Source of the DNA: Stenotrophomonas sp.
GTDB taxonomy: Bacteria > Pseudomonadota > Gammaproteobacteria > Xanthomonadales > Xanthomonadaceae
NCBI GenBank assembly: GCA_003484865.1
Contig: DMZT01000198.1
Span: forward strand, 1 to 11,914
Reading direction: 5' to 3'
DNA: 11,914 nt
Part shown: positions 6,725 to 11,914 of the stretch, in pieces
Layout: each line of letters opens with the position of its first letter
Numbering within the stretch: the stretch's first letter is position 1
Program-made: the position numbers and the translations under genes
The notes under the pieces: model-generated
Databases searched by the model: none
What the model saw: the letters and a program-made list of their open reading frames with translations, nothing else
What the model was told of the DNA's origin: nothing

Positions 6725-7260
6725 CCCCCTCACGAGACGACCAGCCGATGAGTGCCCAGGACCCCCGCGAGCAGCTGACCGAGCGTGCGCTCACCATCGA
6801 GCAGGCCAAAACGCTGCTGGGGGGTGCCGATGCCACCTCGATGGAGCTCTCCTCGCGGCGCACCGGGATGTCATTCCAGCGCACGCGCATGAGCGCGGAC
6901 CGCACGCTGATGTCGATCATCCGCACGGCGCTGTCGCTGATCGGCTTCGGTTTCACCATCTATCAGTTCTTCGGCCACATGCTGGAGGTGCCCGGCGTCG
7001 GCCTGCGTCCGCATGCGCCACGCAACTTCGGCATCGCGCTGGTCGGCCTCGGCATGGTGCTGCTGACCCTCGGCATCCTCTACCACATCCGCTACATGCA
7101 GGGCCTGCGTGCCGAGCGCGAGGAGATGATCCGCGAAGGCCTGATCCACGGGGAGAGTCACTACCCGATCTCGCTGACCCTGATCACCGCCGGCCTGCTG
7201 TGGCTGCTTGGCCTGCTGGCGATCGTCAGCATGACCTTCAACGTGGCGCCGTTCGCATGA
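6721..7260 (+). CDS. DUF202 family membrane protein
   Basis: This 179-residue protein has the DUF202 (YidH-like) pattern: a basic stretch (SSRRTGMSFQRTRMSADRTLM) leading into the first membrane helix (about 65-84), a second at about 103-121 (GIALVGLGMVLLTLGIL), and a third near the C-terminus (about 152-175). Members are small inner-membrane proteins of unknown biochemical role. The ATG at 6721 overlaps the preceding stop (ATGA), and another in-frame ATG lies at 6748. Neither has a strong ribosome site, so the first nine residues are uncertain, but overlap-coupled translation favours 6721. The 3' end also overlaps the FGE start by 4 nt, locking it into the same transcript. Confidence 0.88.
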   Translation: MTPSRDDQPMSAQDPREQLTERALTIEQAKTLLGGADATSMELSSRRTGMSFQRTRMSADRTLMSIIRTALSLIGFGFTIYQFFGHMLEVPGVGLRPHAPRNFGIALVGLGMVLLTLGILYHIRYMQGLRAEREEMIREGLIHGESHYPISLTLITAGLLWLLGLLAIVSMTFNVAPFA

Positions 7261-8183
7261 GCGTCGTGGCCGATAGCATGATCGAGCTGGCTGGCGGGGT
7301 CTTCAGCATGGGCTCCAACGATCACTATCCTGAAGAACGCCCGGCGCACAAGGCGCGGGTAGGGCGGTTCCGGATCGATCGCTACCCGGTGACCAACCGG
7401 GAGTTCGCCCGCTTCATCCAGGCCACTGGCCACGTCACCGCAGCCGAGCAGTCAGCCGATCCGCGCGACTATCCCGGTGCGGACCCGGCGCTGCTGCAGC
7501 CGGCCTCGGTGGTGTTCGTGCAGCCTCCGCACCCGGTGGACATGGGCAACACACACAACTGGTGGCACTACATTCCCGGGGCAGACTGGCGGCATCCGCG
7601 GGGTCCGCTGTCCAGCCTGCAAGGCCTGGAGGATCACCCGGTGGTCCACGTCACCTTCGCCGATGCGCTGGCCTATGCCCGGTGGATGGAGAAGGACCTG
7701 CCGACCGAGGCCGAGTGGGAATTCGCAGCGCGTGGCGGCCAGGAGAGGGGTGAGTTCGCCTGGGGCGACACCCTCATTCCCGGCGGCCGCCACCAGGCCA
7801 ATACCTGGCAGGGCGAATTTCCCTGGCAGAGCCTGGATGAGGACGGCCACCGCTGGACGTCACCGGTCGGCAGCTATCCGCCCAACGGATACGGGCTGTA
7901 CGACATGATCGGCAACGTCTGGGAATGGACCCGCGACTGGTATCAGCAGCATGACCAACTGCAGGGCAAGCCGTGCTGCGCGATCGACAATCCGCGTGGC
8001 GGGCTGCGTGAGCGCAGCCACGACCCGCGCGATCGAAGCGCGGTTCCGCGCCGGGTGATGAAGGGCGGCTCACACCTGTGTGCGCCGAACTACTGCAGGC
8101 GCTACCGGCCTGCGGCGCGCATGGCGCAGCCCATCGATACCTCCACCTGCCACCTCGGCTTCCGTTGCGTGGAGCGCGGATGA
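7257..8183 (+). CDS. Formylglycine-generating enzyme (SUMF1/FGE family)
   Basis: This is a 308-residue FGE-sulfatase domain protein. Family landmarks run in order: GGVFSMGSNDHYPEERPAH at the N-terminus, YPVTNREFARFI, HPVVHVTFADALAYARW, LPTEAEWEFAARGG, FAWGD, GLYDMIGNVWEWTRDWY and KGGSHLCAPNYCRRYRPAAR. The last contains Cys275 and Cys280, with the same five-residue spacing as the copper-binding, catalytic cysteine pair of characterised aerobic FGEs (for example human Cys336/Cys341). It is therefore likely a true FGE and not one of the SUMF1-fold relatives lacking the cysteines (PvdO, EgtB-like). Aerobic FGE uses O2 to oxidise the Cys of a CxPxR motif in sulfatases to formylglycine. No signal peptide is present, consistent with cytoplasmic action before export. 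The ATG overlaps the DUF202 stop (ATGA). No CxPxR protein is encoded in this window. Confidence 0.95.
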   Translation: MSVVADSMIELAGGVFSMGSNDHYPEERPAHKARVGRFRIDRYPVTNREFARFIQATGHVTAAEQSADPRDYPGADPALLQPASVVFVQPPHPVDMGNTHNWWHYIPGADWRHPRGPLSSLQGLEDHPVVHVTFADALAYARWMEKDLPTEAEWEFAARGGQERGEFAWGDTLIPGGRHQANTWQGEFPWQSLDEDGHRWTSPVGSYPPNGYGLYDMIGNVWEWTRDWYQQHDQLQGKPCCAIDNPRGGLRERSHDPRDRSAVPRRVMKGGSHLCAPNYCRRYRPAARMAQPIDTSTCHLGFRCVERG

Positions 8184-8225
8184 ACCCGAACGCCCCGCAA
8201 TGCGATGCCTACCGGAGCCCCGACG

Positions 8226-8609
8226 ATGCTTCCTCTCAAGGCGTGGCTGATCGCCATCACCGAACCGGTGGTGGTGATCATCGATGCGATGGCCCTGGTG
8301 CTGATCGCGATGGCCACCGTGGTGGTGTTCGTGAGGGCCGTGCGGCTGGCGCTGCGCGGCCACCTGACCAACGTCGAGCGCCGCGACCTGTGGTTGGGCT
8401 ACGGGCGTTGGCTGGTGGCCGGGCTGACCATGCAGCTCTCGGCGGACATCATCGAATCGTCGATCTACACCAGCTGGGACGCGATCGGTCAGTTGGCCGC
8501 GATCGCGGTGATCCGCACGTTCCTGAACTATTTCCTGGAGCGCGACATCGCCGATGTCCGCGAACGTCAGCGTGCCACGCGGCCGGCGCCGGAGCCGGAG
8601 CCGCTGTGA
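8226..8609 (+). CDS. DUF1622 family membrane protein
   Basis: This is a 127-residue protein. A long N-terminal membrane helix (about 10-36, EPVVVIIDAMALVLIAMATVV) is followed by a basic loop. The DUF1622 hallmark region comes next: a hydrophobic LVAGLTMQLSADIIES stretch, W-D-x-I-G-Q-L, then AVIRTFLNYFLERDI. Its biochemical role is unknown. The ATG at 8226 is chosen over 8205 because GGAG lies 9 nt upstream (8213-8216). The C-terminus is Pro/Glu-rich. It lies 42 nt after the FGE gene and 43 nt before the outer-membrane protein. Its +2 frame is also open throughout (8180-8656) with ATGA overlaps at both ends, but that translation is Arg/Gly/His-rich and looks like a GC-skew shadow. Confidence 0.88.
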   Translation: MLPLKAWLIAITEPVVVIIDAMALVLIAMATVVVFVRAVRLALRGHLTNVERRDLWLGYGRWLVAGLTMQLSADIIESSIYTSWDAIGQLAAIAVIRTFLNYFLERDIADVRERQRATRPAPEPEPL

Positions 8610-8620
8610 GGTGCGTATCC

Positions 8621-8656
8621 ATGAACCTGCACCCGTGCCGGAGGGCCACCGCATGA
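8621..8656 (+). CDS. Possible 11-residue leader peptide overlapping the OMP start
   Basis: An ATG at 8621 is preceded by GAGG (8608-8611, 9-nt spacing), opens an 11-codon frame (MNLHPCRRATA), and stops in an ATGA overlap with the outer-membrane protein start. It could couple or tune OMP translation. It is also just the tail of a longer open shadow frame (8180-8656), so chance is likely. No coding evidence exists beyond the signals named. Confidence 0.2.
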   Translation: MNLHPCRRATA

Positions 8657-9630
8657 CCATGTCCTTTCTCCGCCTGCCGCGTCGCTGGCCACTGGCCCTC
8701 GCGCTGGGCTCGCTGGCTGCACTGTCCGCCGCGCCGGCATGGGCGACCGAGGGCGCGCTCGGGCGCTCGATCACCGGCATGCAGATCACCTCGTACGCCG
8801 GTGTGATTCCGCCGGAGCCGGGCATGCAGTGGTCGCTGAGCTACATCCGCTACAACGGCAAGATCAGCGGCGACCGCCCCGCGCCCATCGCCGGGCAGAT
8901 CTCGCTGGGCCTGGAGGCCGACGTGAACCTGACCGCTGCCACCGGGGTGTACGTATGGCCGACCCAGGCCGGGCGTTGGAATTTCGCCTCGATGCTGACC
9001 GTGCCGTACATCGATGCCGAGGTCACCGCCAACCTGGCAGGCCCACTGGGCAACCGTTTCCAGACCAAGGACCATGCCTCCAATCTGTTCGACGTGTACT
9101 TCGCCCCGGTGATCGCCGGGTTCCACATCAGCGAGGTGCAGCACCTTTCCTTCGGCGTATACGTATATGCGCCCACCGCCAAGTACGACCCGAACCGGCT
9201 GGCCAATCCAGGCATGAACATCTGGACGTTCTCGCCCAGCGTGGGCTACACCCACCTGTTCCAGAAGGGCACGCTGGAATTCAGTGTGCTGGGCGCCACC
9301 GACTGGTACACCCGCAACGACGATACCGACTACAAGAACGGCGTGGTCGCACGGGCCGATGCGCTGCTGGTCAAGCGCACCGCCAGTGGCTGGGGGTTCG
9401 GGGCGGCCGGTGGCTGGATCCAGCAGTTGCAGGACGACAAGGGCGACACCGCCGACCGCCTGGGGGGCTTCAAAGGCCGCTCGCTTGGTATCGGCCCGGT
9501 GCTGACCTACGGCAAGAAATGGTCCGGCGGCGAGCATGTGGATGTGTCGTTCCGCTATGTCGGCGAATTCAGCGTCAAGAACCGCTTCGAAGGCGACCCG
9601 TGGAGTCTGTCGATCAGCGGCGGCTTCTGA
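8653..9630 (+). CDS. SphA/phenol_MetA_deg-like outer-membrane beta-barrel protein
   Basis: This 325-residue protein is predicted to be exported. A signal peptide (MTMSFLRLPRRW, hydrophobic core, then SAAPAWA) has its likely cleavage after Ala31. The mature part lacks hydrophobic helices, has alternating aromatic/polar strands and Gly-rich turns, and ends in Phe (SLSISGGF), the classic terminal residue of outer-membrane barrels recognised by the Bam machinery. The overall pattern (opening ITGMQ...Y, YFAPVIAGF, FSPSVGYTHLF, RSLGIGPVLTYGKKW, ending in the strand F-x-V-K-N-R-F) resembles the PF13557 phenol_MetA_deg/SphA family of putative channels for hydrophobic or organic substrates. The substrate is unknown. 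A strong GGAGGG (8640-8645), 7 nt upstream, fixes the start. A tiny frame ends in the ATGA at this start codon. Confidence 0.9.
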   Translation: MTMSFLRLPRRWPLALALGSLAALSAAPAWATEGALGRSITGMQITSYAGVIPPEPGMQWSLSYIRYNGKISGDRPAPIAGQISLGLEADVNLTAATGVYVWPTQAGRWNFASMLTVPYIDAEVTANLAGPLGNRFQTKDHASNLFDVYFAPVIAGFHISEVQHLSFGVYVYAPTAKYDPNRLANPGMNIWTFSPSVGYTHLFQKGTLEFSVLGATDWYTRNDDTDYKNGVVARADALLVKRTASGWGFGAAGGWIQQLQDDKGDTADRLGGFKGRSLGIGPVLTYGKKWSGGEHVDVSFRYVGEFSVKNRFEGDPWSLSISGGF

Positions 9631-9682
9631 TCCCGGTCGCCTGACGGCGGCCACCTGTTTACCGTGCCATGGAGTAACGGTC

Positions 9683-10501
9683 ATGTCCTCTGCCATTCCC
9701 CCGGTTGCGTGGTCGGCCTGCCTGATGCTGGCGGCGCTGGCGCCCGTCGCGCACGGCGCCACCCGTGTTGCCACTCCCGTCTCCCCCCCGGCTGCACCGG
9801 CCGACGCGCCCGAGCGCGATCCCGAGGCGTTGGCCGCTCTGGACCGCATGGGCGCTGCGCTGCGTGCGCTCAAGCAGTTCTCGCTGACCTCCGATGCCAG
9901 CACCGAGATCGTGCTGGAGGACGGCCAGAAGGTGGAGCTGGATGGTGTGGTGACCTACAAGGTGCGCCCCCCGAACCAGCTGTTCCTGGAGCTGCGAAGC
10001 GATCGCCAGCTGCGCCAGCTGTTCTACGACGGCAAGGCGTTGTCGCTGTATTCGCCGCGCCTGAAGTACTACGCCCAGGTGGACGGACTGAACAGTACGC
10101 TGGGCGAACTGGTGGACGATGCCGCCGCCCGCTATGGCATCGACATGCCGCTGGCCGACATGTTCCTGTGGGGCACCGACAAGGCGCCCAAAACCGCCAT
10201 CCGTGGCGCGCTGCACATCGGCGGTGGCACGGTGGACGGCGAGGCGATCGAGCAGTATGCGTTCAAGCAGGATGGCGTGGACTGGCAGCTGTGGGTCAGC
10301 AAGGCCACCGCATTGCCGAAGAAGCTGGTGATCACCTCACTGGATGATCCGGCGCTGCCGCAGTATCGCGCCCACCTGCGCTGGGACACGCGCAGCGCCG
10401 TGCCCGCGACCGCCTTCCAGTTCACGCCGCCGGCCGATGCGGCCCGCATCAAGCTGGTGCCGGTCGCGGTGGTCGTCACCGATGCTGGGCAGGAGAACTG
10501 A
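9683..10501 (+). CDS. DUF2092 family periplasmic protein
   Basis: This is a 272-residue exported protein. A signal peptide (VAWSACLMLAALAPVAHGA) is cut near residue 26 and followed by a Pro/Ala linker. The mature domain begins PEALAALDRMGAALRALKQFSL and continues with DGQKVELDGVVTYKVRPPNQLFLEL, a strand-rich arrangement with FYDGKALSLYSPRLKYYAQV. This matches DUF2092, whose fold is expected to resemble LolA/LolB-type lipoprotein carriers with a hydrophobic pocket. The comparison is from family knowledge, and no ligand can be inferred. The ATG at 9683 has GGAG 8 nt upstream (9671-9674). The open frame upstream to 9536 is only the shadow of the previous gene. The stop is followed after 1 nt by the next start, so it is cotranscribed with the small secreted protein. 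A periplasmic partner of the outer-membrane barrel is a reasonable guess. Confidence 0.9.
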   Translation: MSSAIPPVAWSACLMLAALAPVAHGATRVATPVSPPAAPADAPERDPEALAALDRMGAALRALKQFSLTSDASTEIVLEDGQKVELDGVVTYKVRPPNQLFLELRSDRQLRQLFYDGKALSLYSPRLKYYAQVDGLNSTLGELVDDAAARYGIDMPLADMFLWGTDKAPKTAIRGALHIGGGTVDGEAIEQYAFKQDGVDWQLWVSKATALPKKLVITSLDDPALPQYRAHLRWDTRSAVPATAFQFTPPADAARIKLVPVAVVVTDAGQEN

Positions 10502-10502
10502 C

Positions 10503-11012
10503 ATGCGTATCGTGATCAACCGCTTTTTCGTGGCCTCCTCCCTGGCGGCGGGCATGCTGCTGGTGGTGTTGCTGGCCGTGTCCGCACCGGCGAGCGCGCA
10601 GCGCAGCGGCTTCCATGGCGGTGGCGCGCGCGCCAGTGCGCATACCAGCATCAACCGCCCGGTGCAGCGCCCGCAGGGCGGCAACGTGAACCGCGGGGCC
10701 AACATCAACCGCAACATCGACAGCAACCGCACCGTCAATCGCAACGTGAACCGCAACGTCAATGTGGATGTGAACTACCACGACGACCACTGGAACCACT
10801 GGGACGATCATCCCTTCGCCACCGCTGCAGCGGTGACGGCGGGCGTGGCCGTGACCTCGGCGGTGATCGGTTCGATCGTCAATTCGGTTCCGCCCAGCTG
10901 CGTGACCACGGTGATCAACGGCATGGCCTACCAGCAGTGCGGCAATGTCTGGTATGAGCCGCGCTATGCCGGGACCACCGTGCAATACGTGGTGATCAAT
11001 CCGCCGCGTTGA
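10503..11012 (+). CDS. Small secreted Asn-rich repeat protein
   Basis: This is a 169-residue exported protein. A signal peptide of about 32 residues ends APASA. A basic Gly/Ser/His stretch follows, then an Asn-Val/Ile-Asn-Arg repeat tract (residues 61-91, units such as NVNR, NINR, NRNV). Next come a His/Trp/Asp patch (HDDHWNHWDDH, 93-103), a hydrophobic Ala/Val segment (about 106-126), and a conserved C-terminal module (PPSCVTTVINGMAYQQCG, then W-Y-x-P-x-Y and QYVVINPP) with two cysteines (133 and 146) that could form a disulfide. The C-terminal module recurs in small envelope proteins annotated DUF6515-like or hypothetical. I do not assign a function. The start is fixed by AGGAGA 6 nt upstream, and the gene follows DUF2092 after 1 nt. 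The hydrophobic segment might anchor it in a membrane. Confidence 0.85.
   Translation: MRIVINRFFVASSLAAGMLLVVLLAVSAPASAQRSGFHGGGARASAHTSINRPVQRPQGGNVNRGANINRNIDSNRTVNRNVNRNVNVDVNYHDDHWNHWDDHPFATAAAVTAGVAVTSAVIGSIVNSVPPSCVTTVINGMAYQQCGNVWYEPRYAGTTVQYVVINPPR
10680..10779 (+). repeat. Degenerate coding repeat encoding N-V/I-N-R units
   Basis: Within the preceding gene, GCAACGTGAACCGC occurs exactly at 10681-10694 and 10741-10754, with diverged AACxTCAACCGC-type copies between and after. The tract encodes Asn/Arg/Val repeats (residues 61-91). Such tracts may change copy number between strains. Confidence 0.6.
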
Positions 11013-11168
11013 CTCGGTAGTTTTTCCCGCCTCTCTACCGTAGTTATGCGCATTACGCGTGGCCGGCAGTGCACTACCGTGGGGCTGGAACCACTGGCCA
11101 CCACGGCCCGCCCCAGGACGGCTGCGACCGCAGCGCGTCTTTCCATCCCGCCTTTGGAGACTCGCGTC
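11013..11168 (+). promoter_or_regulatory. Intergenic region with probable promoter of the DUF4136 gene
   Basis: This 156-bp gap is the first real break after the operon. At its start CGGTAG (11015-11020) and CTACCG (11035-11040) can pair around a 14-nt T-rich loop, a weak terminator candidate. GTTTTTCCC followed by TACCGTA (11020-11042) also occurs upstream of the single-domain receiver (4465-4484), and CTACCGT recurs near 11084. No clear sigma-70 boxes are visible. The ribosome site GGAGA (11156-11160) belongs to the next gene. Confidence 0.35.
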
Positions 11169-11717
11169 ATGAAAGCCTTTGCCATCGCCGTCCTGGCGAC
11201 TTCTCTGGTCGCCTGTGCATCCACTCCGACCGTCAAGACCGACTTCGATCCGTCAGCCAGTTTCGCCTCCTACAAGACCTACACCTGGGCGATGAAACCC
11301 CAGGCGAGCTCGCCGCTGGTGCAGCAACGCATCATCGACGGCATCAACGCGCGCCTGCAGGCCAAGGGCCTGCGCGAAGCGCCCAACGGCGACATCGCCC
11401 TGGCGGCGCATATCGCCACCGGCCAGAAGCAGACCCTGGATACGTTCTACTCCGGGACGGGCATGGGCGGCTGGGGCTGGCGTGGCGGCGGCTGGGGTGG
11501 CGGGATGGCCATGGGTAATGCCACCACCACGGTGCACACCTATGACGTCGGCACGCTGGTCGTGGATATGTTCGACGCCAAGACCAAGCAGGCGGTCTGG
11601 CGCGGCACCGCCAGCGGCACCGTGCCGACCTCGCCGGACAAGGTCAACGCGGCGGTGGAAGCCGGCCTGGACAAGCTGTTTGCTGCGTTCCCGCCGGGCA
11701 CGACCGCCGCACGCTGA
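11169..11717 (+). CDS. DUF4136 family lipoprotein
   Basis: This is a 182-residue lipoprotein. The signal MKAFAIAVLATSLVAC ends in a lipobox (LVAC) with Cys16 as the lipidated residue. Position +2 is Ala, so by the Lol rule it should go to the outer membrane. The mature part has the DUF4136 start (TVKTDFDPSASFASYKTYTW), a central helix (QQRIIDGINARLQAKGLRE), and the TLVVDMFDAKTKQAVWRG-TASGTV strand pair. Between them lies a Gly/Trp/Met-rich insert (about 95-117, GMGGWGWRGGGWGGGMAMG) that is probably a flexible loop. Family members are envelope lipoproteins of unknown role. ATG 11169 has GGAGA 8 nt upstream. A 156-nt gap suggests its own promoter, but it could also be read from the upstream operon. 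Confidence 0.93.
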   Translation: MKAFAIAVLATSLVACASTPTVKTDFDPSASFASYKTYTWAMKPQASSPLVQQRIIDGINARLQAKGLREAPNGDIALAAHIATGQKQTLDTFYSGTGMGGWGWRGGGWGGGMAMGNATTTVHTYDVGTLVVDMFDAKTKQAVWRGTASGTVPTSPDKVNAAVEAGLDKLFAAFPPGTTAAR

Positions 11718-11753
11718 TCACTGCGGCACGGCCTGAGATGCGTTCAACCGCGT

Positions 11754-11793
11754 GGGCCCGCGCCGGGCTGTTCCCTCCCACCGGCACGGGCCC
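11754..11793. repeat. GC-rich inverted repeat after the lipoprotein gene
   Basis: GGGCCCGCGCCGG (11754-11766) and CCGGCACGGGCCC (11781-11793) pair over 13 positions with one mismatch around a 14-nt loop, 36 nt after the lipoprotein stop. No T tract follows, so it may be a weak or Rho-assisted terminator, or an mRNA stabiliser separating the lipoprotein from the next gene. Confidence 0.45.
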
Positions 11794-11826
11794 GCGCACT
11801 TGGCTTCCCATCCCCGAGGTGCCCCC

Positions 11827-11914
11827 GTGTCGATCGGCCATGCCGTACGCCTGCTCTCGCTGTTGGGCGTGCTCACGCCCTGCGCCGCGATTGCCCAGCA
11901 GCCCGCCGCTCCAT
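11827..11914 (+). CDS. Exported protein, 5' end only (cut by window edge)
   Basis: A GTG start with GAGG 7 nt upstream opens a frame that runs to the window end (29 codons). It encodes a typical Sec signal peptide: basic start (MSIGHAVR), hydrophobic core (LLSLLGVLTPCA) and a probable cleavage AIA before QQPAAP. The family cannot be identified from this much. It is the next exported protein after an operon containing FGE, so a sulfatase is one possibility to test, but a porin, a peptidase or anything else secreted fits equally well. Confidence 0.65.
   Translation, partial: MSIGHAVRLLSLLGVLTPCAAIAQQPAAP

Noticed and set aside
6134..6733. N-terminal extension of the minus-strand membrane protein
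   Set aside because: The added 200 residues are charged low-complexity sequence antisense to the small membrane protein gene. The hydrophobic protein starts at 6133.
7562..7908. Alternative plus-strand frames inside the FGE gene
   Set aside because: All FGE family landmarks lie in the other frame. These are codon-bias shadows.
8180..8656. A 158-residue overprinted frame across the DUF1622 gene with ATGA overlaps at both ends
   Set aside because: The product is Arg/Gly/His/Asp-rich without any domain pattern, and the DUF1622 frame is clearly the conserved one. Only its last 11 codons are kept as a low-confidence leader peptide.
8449..9903. A 484-codon minus-strand frame opposite the OMP and DUF2092 genes
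   Set aside because: Composition typical of a shadow frame, while the plus strand has a signal peptide, barrel features and good ribosome sites.
1..11914. tRNA, rRNA, CRISPR arrays, insertion sequences, attachment sites, riboswitches
   Set aside because: I looked for cloverleaf-like segments, regularly spaced repeats, transposase motifs and long terminal repeats and saw none. A covariance-model search could still find a small RNA.

Overview
The window is high-GC proteobacterial DNA. The codon use, the sensor/regulator types, and envelope families such as DUF2968, DUF2092 and SphA-like porins suggest a Xanthomonadaceae-type gammaproteobacterium, with Stenotrophomonas the most likely genus. 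This is inferred from gene content and not from a phylogenetic marker. I see no rRNA, tRNA, CRISPR array, insertion sequence or phage gene.

Left half (about 22-4939): a signalling block. On the minus strand lies a multi-pass sensor histidine kinase of the HisKA_3/NarL type. It reads without interruption into a C-terminal DUF2968-like domain and ends at a clear Rho-independent terminator (22-50). Diverging from it is an AraC-family regulator. The roughly 220-bp shared promoter region carries a near-consensus CRP/Clp-type site (2455-2470). Next come a NarL/LuxR-type response regulator and a second response regulator with a receiver domain only. Kinase, AraC factor and two receivers make a compact regulatory cluster. 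The kinase probably phosphorylates one or both receivers, but no signal or target can be read from the sequence.

Middle (4961-6133, minus): a multi-pass inner-membrane protein of unknown function, convergent with the second receiver and divergent from the operon that follows.

Right half (6320-11012, plus): a seven-gene, same-strand, tightly packed set that looks like one operon. It encodes a small membrane protein, a DUF202 membrane protein, a formylglycine-generating enzyme (FGE) with both catalytic cysteines, a DUF1622 membrane protein, a SphA/phenol_MetA_deg-like outer-membrane protein, a DUF2092 periplasmic protein, and a small secreted Asn-rich repeat protein. Two junctions are ATGA overlaps and one has a 1-nt gap. 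FGE activates sulfatases, and the other members are all membrane, periplasmic or outer-membrane proteins, so the set reads as an envelope or sulfatase-maturation cassette. No sulfatase lies in the window. After a 156-bp gap comes a DUF4136 lipoprotein. The right edge then cuts a further gene after its signal peptide, and that gene is worth checking as the FGE client.

The most unusual items are the kinase-DUF2968 fusion, the FGE cassette with its uncharacterised partners, the output-less receiver beside a full NarL regulator, and several perfect inverted repeats in the signalling block.
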